Virus record (IMG/VR): IMGVR_UViG_3300026488_000019
Location: 20,996 to 84,995 of that record
DNA: 64,000 nt
Origin: a virus
Direction: 5' to 3' (one strand)
In this document: piece after piece, positions 49,415-57,068 of the stretch
Layout: each line of letters begins with the position of its first letter
Position numbering within the stretch: the first letter of the stretch is position 1
The notes under the pieces: generated by a model
What the model was told of the DNA's origin: nothing
The model's input: the letters and a program-made list of their open reading frames with translations, nothing else
The model's database searches: none
Program-made: the position numbers and the translations under genes

Positions 49415-49618
49415 ATGTTAAGAAGACTAATTGATAGGATTAAAACCTTTCTAAATAAAGAAGAAAAGAATGAATTTAAGAGTGAGATAAGAGATTTTGA
49501 CTCAGAACGAGATGATTACATACAAAGATTAGAAACTTTTGAAATGTTAATTCATCTTAGGATGTTAAAATACCTTTTAGATGACTCTTTTAGAGAAGAG
49601 GGTGGTAATGATTCTTAA
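49415..49618 (+). CDS. Small charged protein
   Basis: 67 residues, helical and highly charged (RLIDRIKTFLNKEEKNEFKS, RLETFEMLIHLRMLKYLL). Its stop overlaps the primase start. Unknown. Confidence 0.45.
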   Translation: MLRRLIDRIKTFLNKEEKNEFKSEIRDFDSERDDYIQRLETFEMLIHLRMLKYLLDDSFREEGGNDS

Positions 49619-50600
49619 GAACTTCCCATTTGACTACAAAGTTAAACCCTCTGACCCAAACGAAATCCAAATTTGTTGTCCTTTCTGTGAGAAGTTAGGT
49701 AAAACTCCTGATACTAAGTACCACTTATACATTCACTTAAAGAAGAAGGTGTTCCATTGCTTTAGATGTGGTAAATCTGGTAAGTTTAGAACCTTAACTC
49801 AACTTATAAGAATCTTAACAGGTAAAAGTCCTAATCTACTTGAGAGCGATTGGGATGAGATTATAAAGGAAGCTTTAAGCTACTTTGACAAACCTTTCCA
49901 TTTACCTGAAACATCTCAAGTTCAGGAAGTATTAGACCTGGATATTATCTCCTACCCAGTTAGTAAAACTCTTACTCCAATAGCTTACAACTACCTTAAG
50001 AGTAGAAATCTAAATGACTCTGAGATAGAGGAGTATCAGATAAGAGTAGGTAAGTCTTATCAAGTTGATAACAGAACTATAAGGAAGTGGAAGGGTAGGG
50101 TTTTATTTCCATTCTTTGAGAATGGTCAAGTTATTTACTTAGTAGGTAGGACTTATACCAACCAAGAGCCTAAATATCTCAACTCTAAAGGTAATCGTAG
50201 AGATAAGCTGTTTCCTAGTAAAACTTTCAAAACTTCTGAAATTATAGTTTGTGAAGGTATATTTGATGTAATCAATGCTAAAAGGACTACTGGAATATAC
50301 AGCGTAGCTACTTTAGGCAAAGAAATAACAGAAGAGCAAGTTAACATTATGGTAGAAAATGGAGTTAAAACAGTTTACCTAGCACTAGACCCTGATTTAA
50401 CTGTTAAGGAGTGGCAAAAGAACATTTGGAAATTCCTAGTTAAGGGTTGTAAGGTTTATCCAGTATTACTCCCACAAGGTTATGATGTAGACTCTATTGG
50501 AAGTAGGTTCCCCTATTACCTAGAATTAGCTCTGAAGAAGGATTATTTATCAACTCTCTTATTCCAGCCTGAATTTCTAACTCAAACCTGTTTAGTTTAG
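49608..50600 (+). CDS. DNA primase, DnaG type (zinc finger plus Toprim)
   Basis: 330 residues from ATG 49608, which overlaps the previous stop. CHC2-like zinc finger IQICCPFCEKLG and HCFRCGKSGK near the N-terminus, then a Toprim fold: WKGRVLFPFFENGQVIYLVG, EIIVCEGIFDVINA (Glu) and VYLALDPDLT (DPD). Makes RNA primers for lagging-strand synthesis with the DnaB-like helicase. Shorter than bacterial DnaG and lacks a helicase-binding domain, as in T4 gp61 or T7-like primases. The last codons overlap a promoter motif. Confidence 0.85.
   Translation: MILKNFPFDYKVKPSDPNEIQICCPFCEKLGKTPDTKYHLYIHLKKKVFHCFRCGKSGKFRTLTQLIRILTGKSPNLLESDWDEIIKEALSYFDKPFHLPETSQVQEVLDLDIISYPVSKTLTPIAYNYLKSRNLNDSEIEEYQIRVGKSYQVDNRTIRKWKGRVLFPFFENGQVIYLVGRTYTNQEPKYLNSKGNRRDKLFPSKTFKTSEIIVCEGIFDVINAKRTTGIYSVATLGKEITEEQVNIMVENGVKTVYLALDPDLTVKEWQKNIWKFLVKGCKVYPVLLPQGYDVDSIGSRFPYYLELALKKDYLSTLLFQPEFLTQTCLV
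50568..50600 (+). promoter_or_regulatory. Phage promoter motif at the end of the primase gene
   Basis: CCTGAATTTC (50568-50577, one mismatch), 13 bases, TTTAGTTTAG (50591-50600). It overlaps the primase stop codon and ends 27 bases before the ATG at 50627, so it probably starts a separate transcript for the following genes. Confidence 0.7.
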
Positions 50601-50626
50601 TAGAAAGGTAAGTTAGGAGGGTTGAT

Positions 50627-50938
50627 ATGTATGGAGTATATCCTTTTCCTTTAAGGAATAAAGGGGTAGCTAATGCTTTAAAGCTTCTCTTAGAAGCTTA
50701 TAAGAAAGGTTCTACTTACTGTCCTGTTTGTGGAGGGTATGGGTTTATAGTTCATGGATTTGATTCAATTGGGAATCCTCTTAGCGAAACTAAGTGTAAC
50801 TACTGTAATGGTAGTGGAAGAGTAACTTTTGATAAGTTTGTTGAGGTTTTAGAAAAGGATTTAGAGTTAGTTAAGGAGTTGGATCAAGAAGGTAACCTAA
50901 AAAATGAAGAAGATGAAATAGATGATATTGAATTCTAA
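50627..50938 (+). CDS. DnaJ-type zinc finger protein
   Basis: 103 residues. CPVCGGYGFIVHGFD and CNYCNGSGRV match the CxxCxGxG knuckles of the DnaJ central domain, but only one pair is present and there is no J domain. Acidic C-terminus (EGNLKNEEDEIDDIEF). First gene after the 50568 promoter. Possibly a chaperone-like or RNA-binding small protein. Confidence 0.55.
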   Translation: MYGVYPFPLRNKGVANALKLLLEAYKKGSTYCPVCGGYGFIVHGFDSIGNPLSETKCNYCNGSGRVTFDKFVEVLEKDLELVKELDQEGNLKNEEDEIDDIEF

Positions 50939-50957
50939 TCAAATCAGGAGGATAACG

Positions 50958-51035
50958 ATGAGTATTATGGATAAGTTTTATCTTCATACATTAGTATCAA
51001 AGCTGTTAAAACCCTTCCTCAGGAGGTCAATATGA
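50958..51035 (+). CDS. Very short ORF between two early genes
   Basis: 25 codons, MSIMDKFYLHTLVSKLLK then PFLRRSI, with AGGAGGATAACG upstream. It overlaps the next start (ATATGA). Ribosome site and coupling suggest it is translated, but the length makes this uncertain. Confidence 0.35.
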   Translation: MSIMDKFYLHTLVSKLLKPFLRRSI

Positions 51036-51217
51036 GTACTAGGAAAAAGGTTTTAGTAAAGACTAATCAACCTTTGTTAGACTTAGGGAAGATTAAGAAA
51101 AATGTTTACCAAGTATTAGAGAGCACTCCTAATGGAGTTGTGGTAGAAGCTTCCCAATTTCAGATTGAAATGCTGAAAGCAGAAGGATTTGAAGTTTTAG
51201 AGGAATTAAACGAATAA
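51032..51217 (+). CDS. Small unknown protein at the edge of a TnpB element
   Basis: 61 residues, basic then mixed (TRKKVLVKTNQPLLDLGKIK, GVVVEASQFQIEMLKAEGFE). Its stop codon abuts the inverted repeat at 51217. It could be an intact gene or a gene shortened by insertion of the neighbouring element. AGGAGG upstream. Confidence 0.45.
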   Translation: MSTRKKVLVKTNQPLLDLGKIKKNVYQVLESTPNGVVVEASQFQIEMLKAEGFEVLEELNE

Positions 51218-51269
51218 AGGACATCTGCTAACAGTTAGTTTTTATTAGTAATAGTTAGCAGATGTCCTT
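51217..51269. repeat. 16-bp inverted repeat at the 3' end of tnpB
   Basis: AAGGACATCTGCTAAC (51217-51232) and GTTAGCAGATGTCCTT (51254-51269) are perfect complements with a 21-base loop that includes the tnpB stop. On the tnpB strand it is a strong hairpin at the end of the message, where TnpB guide RNA scaffolds and IS200/IS605 right ends lie. It may also end the rightward transcript. Confidence 0.6.
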
Positions 51270-52671
51270 CGCTACTACCATTTAGGTAGTAAGACTTACT
51301 ATCCCTTATTCCCTTTAAAAGGGAACTCAGGGAATACTTTCTAAACAAGTTTATCCTGACTGGGTTACAAAGTTTACTTAACCAGTTTCTTAACTTTAGG
51401 AAACTTTTTCTAACATTTTTACCTAATGCTTTGATAGCAATGTTTAAAGCTCCATTTAAGTCAGCATTAAAGACCTTATTGAGTTTCAGGTCTTTGAAAA
51501 GACCTCTTTTGATTCGTTTACCGTTGAGTTGTAATCCCTTTAAATCTTGCTCAGTAATCTTATCTTTAGCTTTATCTTTTATAATCTCTATGTTACCAGA
51601 GATTGAAGATGTCTTGGAAGTATAACTTTCGTCAACTATCTTAAACTTGATACCTGCTAATTCACATTTGTATTTCAAGGTATTAATTAGCTTACCAAAA
51701 GGGATACTTCTAAAAGTTTGATTGAACTTTTTACCTTTATTCCCTTTTCTCTGATACTCTTCAGTCAGAGATTTTGATATTACTATTGTTCCTATTCCTT
51801 CTTGTAAACATAGGCTAATGAGGAAGTTAGCTACTGAGCTGAAGAAATGCTTTAATCGTTTATTCCTGTAATTCCACAATAACTTATGCTCTCTTTCTTT
51901 TCCTTCTGATTGTAATTTGGCTGAGAGCTTGTTTACCCATTGGTTAAAGGATTTGACTGGGTTACCATCAATTATGAAAGATCTAATGTTTTCTTTGTTG
52001 GAAATAACTGTTAGTAAGTTCTTGATTCCTAAGTCAATTGATAGGAAGTAGCTTTTATTGAGGTTAACCTTTTCAACATCAACTTCATAGTTGATTAGAA
52101 ACTCTACATCCTGATCTTTATTCCATCTGATTTTGAGATGTCCACTAAAGTTTAAGGATTTAGGAATTTTGATTCTAACTGCACCAAAAGCTTTTCCAAT
52201 TCTTACTACTATGTGATTGGACTTCTTTTTGCTTTTAAGTTTTCTCTTATCAACTACCATATTTGGATTGGTTTCAATGGTAAAGGAGTAAAGAGAGTCT
52301 AATTTCTTAGGAGTTGGTAAATTGGCTTTCTGGTTTAATTTCCATAAAGAAAGAACTGCCTTATACTCCCTTGCTATTACATTGATTAGCATTTTAACAG
52401 TATCACTCCCTATTTTCTCTTGCCATAGTTGTCTAAGTTCTTCTTTCCATTTCTTGATGGATTCATTCTCGTAAGGTAGTTCAACTTCACATTTAACAAA
52501 CTTCCCAAGGAAACTAACTTGGGTAAAAGGTTTAATATCTCTGGTATTAGCAAAATATTCAATAGCACAAAGGTAGAGGAGGTTCTTGAAATGTTGAAAT
52601 GTTTTGGAAGCCTTTTCCAGTTTATTTATAACACTTCTTTTCTTTGACTTAATGCTTAGTGTTAGTAACAA
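51235..52671 (-). CDS. tnpB: TnpB-like RNA-guided nuclease (IS605 OrfB family), zinc-less
   Basis: 478 residues from TTG 52671 with GAGGTG five bases upstream; the longer frame to 52749 lacks support. RuvC motifs: FLSIDLGIKNLLTVI (Asp), VDESYTSKTSS (Glu), and FNADLNGALNIA (Asp). The usual CxxC...CxxC zinc finger between the last two is absent (SSISGN in place of the Cys pair). Upstream TTGGAA-17-TATAAC looks like a host-type promoter. No tnpA is nearby, so it is a TnpB-only element on the strand opposite to the surrounding genes. Confidence 0.8.
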   Translation of the reverse strand: MLLTLSIKSKKRSVINKLEKASKTFQHFKNLLYLCAIEYFANTRDIKPFTQVSFLGKFVKCEVELPYENESIKKWKEELRQLWQEKIGSDTVKMLINVIAREYKAVLSLWKLNQKANLPTPKKLDSLYSFTIETNPNMVVDKRKLKSKKKSNHIVVRIGKAFGAVRIKIPKSLNFSGHLKIRWNKDQDVEFLINYEVDVEKVNLNKSYFLSIDLGIKNLLTVISNKENIRSFIIDGNPVKSFNQWVNKLSAKLQSEGKEREHKLLWNYRNKRLKHFFSSVANFLISLCLQEGIGTIVISKSLTEEYQRKGNKGKKFNQTFRSIPFGKLINTLKYKCELAGIKFKIVDESYTSKTSSISGNIEIIKDKAKDKITEQDLKGLQLNGKRIKRGLFKDLKLNKVFNADLNGALNIAIKALGKNVRKSFLKLRNWLSKLCNPVRINLFRKYSLSSLLKGIRDSKSYYLNGSSEGHLLTITNKN

Positions 52672-52788
52672 TCTTTCACCTCTATATGAGGTTATAATAT
52701 ATTGTAGTTCTAATTCCAAGAAAAGGCAAGTATTAAAGGAATATATCAAAATGTTTTAAAAGTTAAAACAGTTGAAGAGGAGGATTAG

Positions 52789-53178
52789 ATGAAAGAACTA
52801 CATATAGGAGTGTCTGAAAGAGGATGTTGTTGGGGTATTATTGAAGATGGTAAGGTGTTGGAAAAGGGTGAACTTGAACTAGAAGGTAAACAATTAAGAG
52901 AAGATCGTTGGGCTAGGTGGGATAAAGAAAAGGGAGTTGTTGTTAAAGGTGAGAATGGAGATGAAGTTATTTATGATGGGTTTATCTTAATAGTTCGTGA
53001 AAATAAAACAGGTAAAATCCTTACCAATGTTTTTGGTAGGGCTCAGATATACCCTGTTAAGTATTTTCCTATTCTTATTGCTCTTTTACCTCTTTTAACC
53101 AAAGAGAAAGAGGTTTTGAGCTTTAAAGTTGACAGTTTAATAACTTCTTTTATAGAAAAGTACATAAAGGAGGGTTAG
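52789..53178 (+). CDS. Unknown protein
   Basis: 129 residues with GAGGAGGATTAG upstream. N-terminal hydrophobic beta segment with CCW (GVSERGCCWGIIEDGKV), central charged region (KQLREDRWARWDKEKGV), and helical C-terminus (KVDSLITSFIEKYIKEG). Not recognised. Follows the TnpB element. Confidence 0.5.
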   Translation: MKELHIGVSERGCCWGIIEDGKVLEKGELELEGKQLREDRWARWDKEKGVVVKGENGDEVIYDGFILIVRENKTGKILTNVFGRAQIYPVKYFPILIALLPLLTKEKEVLSFKVDSLITSFIEKYIKEG

Positions 53179-53383
53179 GTATGAATTGGAAGTACTTTGC
53201 TATGGTAGGAGTAGAGAAAGGGTTTGATTCACTTGATAACCAAGTTGTTTATCGTATTTTTGTTAGCAACGATTTTGAAAAAAGTTCTGAAGTAGTTGGA
53301 GTAGGAGATGGTTATGATGTTATTAATGAAGTTTCTTTTGTTCCAAGATCAGTAGGAAAGATTAAAGGGAAAGAGTTTATCTT

Positions 53384-54900
53384 TTGCGGGTGGGAAGACC
53401 CCTTCCGTAAGGGAGGGGATGAAAGCCCGCAGGTAAATACCTTGAAATTAAATAATTATAGGTATAAATTATAACTATGGAGATGAAAAGAGCAATAGTT
53501 TTTGAATTAAACAATTTAACAGAAGAACAGCAGATAATACTTGGACACCTCACCTACCATGCTGGAAAGCTCTGGAATCAAGCAAACTACCTCGTAAAGA
53601 ACAGATTAGCAAAACCAGATTACAGAGACCTATACAACAAACTCAAAGACATATCCTTGCACCTACGCTCCTTACAGTCCCGCTCTGCTCAGATAGTCCT
53701 TGACGAACTGTCAAGAGGATGGAAGAACTTTTTCAAGTTTTTAGAAAGTCCTGAAAAATTCAAAAAGAAAGGAGTAAAAACGGTTAAACCACCAAACTAT
53801 GTAAGTTCTAAAATTCCTCACAGAGTAGTAACTTGGGACAAAACAGGATTCAAGGTTGAAGGAAGTAGGATAAGACTCTCACTTTCAAAGAGCTTGAAAG
53901 AGTATTTACTCAAAAAGTTTGGATTTTCCCCTAAATACCTGTGGATAGAAACGAGGTATAAAGGTTTAGAAAAGTTTAAAGTTCTCAATGTTCAAGTAGT
54001 TCCATATAAAGCCTACGGTCATATAAGCTTTAAGCTAGTAGTAGTGTATGAGAAAGAAGTTCCTAAAGTTGAAGCTAAAGGAGACAAGGTATTAGCGATA
54101 GACTACGGAATTTCAAACTTTGCGACCTGTGTAATAGAAGGGAATCCAATTTCCTACATCATAGATGGAAGAGGATTAAAGACTTTACTCAGGAGGAAGC
54201 TCAAAAAGATAGCTAACCTGCAAAGAAGGCTGGACAATCTTAAGAATAAAGGGCTACCAACTGTTCAAGTAGAAAAGAAGCTCCACAGGCTTTGGAAGAG
54301 CGTAAAGAACTTATTGAGGGACTACGCTCACAAAGTTAGCAACCTAATAAAAGAACTTGCACTCAGGAACAAAGTAAAGACGGTAGTAATAGGAAATGTC
54401 CAAGAGTCAAAGAACAAAGAGAGCAACTTACCTGACCTTGTGAATCAGATGTTCAAGCTATTACCTCATGGGAAAGTAACAGAATTCCTAACCTACAAGC
54501 TCAGAGAAGTGGGAATAGAGGTTAAGCTGATAGACGAGAGCTATACTTCCGTTACTGACTCTTGTGACAGTAAAGCAGGAGTAACAAAAGAAAGCAAAGG
54601 TAACGGAAGGAGGGTAAAGAGAGGACTATTCCTATCCCCATTTAAAGGATTCATCAATGCAGATGTCAATGGGGCGAGGAATATTTTAAGGAAGTTCAAG
54701 AAGAAGTGGTTTGACCTTGTAACGGGACTCAAAAAAGTGGTCAAGATAAGAATCTACAAGTTAAGCAAAGGTATCTCCGAGTCCCTGCTTTTTGCAGGGA
54801 TAGGAGTAGAGGGTGGCGTGAACCCGCCCAGAGGGATAAGGGTAGGGATAACCTACCAAACTCCCTCAGAAGCTCCGTCCGTAAGGGCGGAGTAGTTCAC
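53384..54900 (+). mobile_element. TnpB-only IS200/IS605-type (IS1341-like) element
   Basis: 1517 bp. The left end (from TTGCGGGTGGG) holds an imperfect GCGGG...CCCGC stem enclosing CCCCTTCCGTAAGGGAGGGG. The right end has the hairpin CTCCGTCCGTAAGGGCGGAG followed by TAGTTCAC, a typical IS605-family right end. One tnpB, no transposase. No target duplication is expected in this family. Ends inferred from restoring the interrupted frame; the left end could be off by a base or two. Confidence 0.8.
53477..54895 (+). CDS. tnpB: TnpB-like RNA-guided nuclease in the insertion element
   Basis: 472 residues. RuvC motifs: VLAIDYGISNFATCVIEG (Asp), LIDESYTSVTDSCDS (Glu), and INADVNGARNILRKF (Asp). As in the other copy, a complete zinc finger is missing (only one Cys pair region, DSCDSKAG). 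The two TnpB proteins share the motif plan but little else, so they belong to distinct lineages. The last ~30 codons run into the right-end hairpin. A TTGAAA/TATAAA promoter-like pair lies just upstream. The guide RNA would start in the 3' end, with the guide from 54901 onward. Confidence 0.85.
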   Translation: MEMKRAIVFELNNLTEEQQIILGHLTYHAGKLWNQANYLVKNRLAKPDYRDLYNKLKDISLHLRSLQSRSAQIVLDELSRGWKNFFKFLESPEKFKKKGVKTVKPPNYVSSKIPHRVVTWDKTGFKVEGSRIRLSLSKSLKEYLLKKFGFSPKYLWIETRYKGLEKFKVLNVQVVPYKAYGHISFKLVVVYEKEVPKVEAKGDKVLAIDYGISNFATCVIEGNPISYIIDGRGLKTLLRRKLKKIANLQRRLDNLKNKGLPTVQVEKKLHRLWKSVKNLLRDYAHKVSNLIKELALRNKVKTVVIGNVQESKNKESNLPDLVNQMFKLLPHGKVTEFLTYKLREVGIEVKLIDESYTSVTDSCDSKAGVTKESKGNGRRVKRGLFLSPFKGFINADVNGARNILRKFKKKWFDLVTGLKKVVKIRIYKLSKGISESLLFAGIGVEGGVNPPRGIRVGITYQTPSEAPSVRAE

Positions 54901-55028
54901 TGTTCAGATTCTAATTCCTACATTAAAGAACTTTCAAGTTGAAAAGGTTAAGATGACATCATGGTTATCTGATCAAACTACTGAACTCTTTACTTCTGCT
55001 GGGTTAAAAGTTGAATAGGAGGTAAACA

Positions 55029-55718
55029 ATGGTAAAACTATTTAAGGAAGCAATAGAATTACAAGATAAGCTCAATTCCAATATTGATCCTAACTGGAAA
55101 ACTAACAGGGTTTTGGAAGATTGGGTAATAGCTACTAATCAAGAGTTTGCTGAGCTTATGGATAGCCTTCCTTGGGCTTGGTGGAAAAAGCAATCCGAAA
55201 TAGACATAAATAATGTTAGGTTGGAGTTAGTTGATATTTTCCACTTTCTCCTTTCCTTTGCTATACAAGGAGCATATTTAGTAGGAGTGGATAAGGAAGA
55301 TTTAGCTCATTACATTCACTTCCAAGCTACCAAAGAACCTACTACCTATTCCCTTAATCCCAGAACTCTAATGAAGCTTTATAGAGAAATGTTATTTGAA
55401 ATAGGACTCTTTACAACTCATAAAGACAAAGTCTATTTAGACCTGTATTTTGGAACTTTCTTTGAGATGGTTAGGACTGCTGGTATGTCTATTGAAATGT
55501 TATTGAAGCTTTACTTAGGTAAGAATGCTTTAAATCAACTCAGGAAGGATTTTGGCTATAAGGAAGGTAAGTATATTAAGGATTGGAATGGTAAAGAAGA
55601 CAATGAAATTATGATGGAGTTGTTAGATAACTTAGAACCTTCCTTTGAAACTATTTACAAAACTTTAAAAGAATACTATGAAACCAATGTTTTAAAGGAG
55701 GAAGTCATAAATGAATAA
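55029..55718 (+). CDS. dUTP diphosphatase, all-alpha (MazG-like) type
   Basis: 229 residues. IELQDKLNSNIDPNWKT, VIATNQEFAELMDSLPWAWW and NVRLELVDIFHFLLSFAI give the helical dUTPase pattern: paired Glu/Asp metal ligands in E-x-x-E-L and E-L-V-D-I-x-H-F. It removes dUTP, lowering uracil in DNA, which fits the UDG-polymerase fusion downstream. Starts after AGGAGG and overlaps the next gene by eight bases. Confidence 0.8.
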   Translation: MVKLFKEAIELQDKLNSNIDPNWKTNRVLEDWVIATNQEFAELMDSLPWAWWKKQSEIDINNVRLELVDIFHFLLSFAIQGAYLVGVDKEDLAHYIHFQATKEPTTYSLNPRTLMKLYREMLFEIGLFTTHKDKVYLDLYFGTFFEMVRTAGMSIEMLLKLYLGKNALNQLRKDFGYKEGKYIKDWNGKEDNEIMMELLDNLEPSFETIYKTLKEYYETNVLKEEVINE

Positions 55719-56571
55719 CCATTACCACTTTATAGACGGTAACTACCTTATGCATCGTTCTATTCATAAAGGTCAAGGATTAACTTACAACAACATTTTT
55801 ACAGGAGGAGCTTACATCTTTCTTAGAACTCTCTTTTCTATTGGAAATTTATCTAATATGGTAGTAGTTTTTGATGGAGGTCATTCTAAGAGGAGAAAGC
55901 TACTACTAGAAACCTATAAAGTTAAGGAAAAGCACGACGATGAGTTTAGACAACAGTTTTCTACTACTCAGAAAATTCTAAAAGAGATTTTACCTGCTTT
56001 AGGTATAGCTGTGGTTCAAATTTCAGAACAAGAGGCTGATGATATTATCTATTGGCTTACTACTAAGTTCTATCAGAGTAAGTCAACAGTCCATACTGAT
56101 GATGAGGATTATCTTCAATTATTACAATGGTCTGTTAAAGTTCACAGGCCTATGAAAGGAGAGTACTATACATCTGAGCAGGACTTTATAGAAAAATATG
56201 GTTATCATCCTAAATACCTAGCTTTAAAAAAAGCTCTAATGGGAGACTCTTCAGACAACATTCCTGGAGTTAGAGGAATAGGAGATAAGAGGGCTACCCA
56301 GATTGTTAAGGAGATGTTTAAGCTAAACTTGGAGCCTGAAATTTCCAACTTGGAGAGTTTAGTTAAACAGAGGAAGGAAACTTGGGCTAGGAGGGTATTA
56401 GATAGTTTAGACATAGTAGAAAGAAACCTAAAGCTGATTGACTTCAGGTATGTTGACTTAGCTGATATTGATACTCAGTTAGACTTCACTAAGAAAGACT
56501 TAATGTTAGCTACTAAGTTATTTGGTAAATATGGGTTCAAGAGTTTATTATCCAAGTTAGTGGATTTGTAG
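55711..56571 (+). CDS. 5'-3' exonuclease / flap endonuclease (RNase H-like role)
   Basis: 286 residues. YHFIDGNYLMHRSIH (Asp), NMVVVFDGGHSKRRKLLLE, SEQEADDIIYWLTTKF (Glu/Asp), STVHTDDEDYLQLL and MGDSSDNIPGVRGIGDKRA (Asp with helix-hairpin-helix) are the family motifs in order. Removes RNA primers and flaps during replication, as T4 Rnh or the N-terminal domain of Pol I, which the phage polymerase lacks. Confidence 0.85.
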   Translation: MNNHYHFIDGNYLMHRSIHKGQGLTYNNIFTGGAYIFLRTLFSIGNLSNMVVVFDGGHSKRRKLLLETYKVKEKHDDEFRQQFSTTQKILKEILPALGIAVVQISEQEADDIIYWLTTKFYQSKSTVHTDDEDYLQLLQWSVKVHRPMKGEYYTSEQDFIEKYGYHPKYLALKKALMGDSSDNIPGVRGIGDKRATQIVKEMFKLNLEPEISNLESLVKQRKETWARRVLDSLDIVERNLKLIDFRYVDLADIDTQLDFTKKDLMLATKLFGKYGFKSLLSKLVDL

Positions 56572-56593
56572 TAATTGTTGGAAGGAGGTATAG

Positions 56594-57043
56594 ATGGAAC
56601 TAATAAGAGAGCTGTTAGATTTGTTAGACCAGTTAGAAGAAGCTAATCAGATTAAAAAGCAAACTCAAGGGTTATGGGATCAGATATTAAGCCATACGGT
56701 TAAGTTGTACCTCTTTGAGAAAGATGATGATAAGAGAAAACACATCAAAGATATTACAGTTTGGGCTAAAGACATTTTGAAGAAACTTAAAAGGAGTAGC
56801 TCTAATATCTCTTATGGAAAATTGTACGATTGGTATGGTTTAGATAGAATTGAGGAGGATATTAAGGAAGAAATTTTCTACTGGAAGTCTGAATATCCAA
56901 TTGAACCAGTTAGGAGTGATAATGAAGTTATTAACATCGTTAAGACTAAGATGACGAAGTTATTGAGATGTTTAAGCGATAAAAATTTAACCTGTATTCT
57001 CAGTTGGAGAGACCAGATAAAAGATGATTTAAAGGTTTGGTAA
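56594..57043 (+). CDS. Unknown helical protein, paralogue of 45446 gene
   Basis: 149 residues. Helical throughout, with (K/R)KHIKD and GLWDQILSHTVKLY like the 45446 product. Each paralogue precedes a helicase gene (UvsW-like there, DnaB-like here), suggesting a shared helicase-linked job. No motif allows naming. Confidence 0.6.
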   Translation: MELIRELLDLLDQLEEANQIKKQTQGLWDQILSHTVKLYLFEKDDDKRKHIKDITVWAKDILKKLKRSSSNISYGKLYDWYGLDRIEEDIKEEIFYWKSEYPIEPVRSDNEVINIVKTKMTKLLRCLSDKNLTCILSWRDQIKDDLKVW

Positions 57044-57068
57044 TAAACAACCAACAAAGAGGTTCAGG

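Larger units (their letters stand above)
53181..55018 (+). pseudogene. Gene interrupted by a TnpB-only insertion element
   Basis: First part 53181-53383 reads to KGKEFIF. The second part, 54901-55018, resumes as VQILIPTLKNFQVEKVK and MTSWLSDQTTELFTS and stops at 55016-55018. Removing 53384-54900 joins the two frames exactly (GKEFIF-VQILIP), giving 106 residues. The reunited protein has beta strands across the join, so the element entered a real gene. Without excision only the first 67 codons plus IS-derived codons can be made. Function unknown. Confidence 0.7.
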
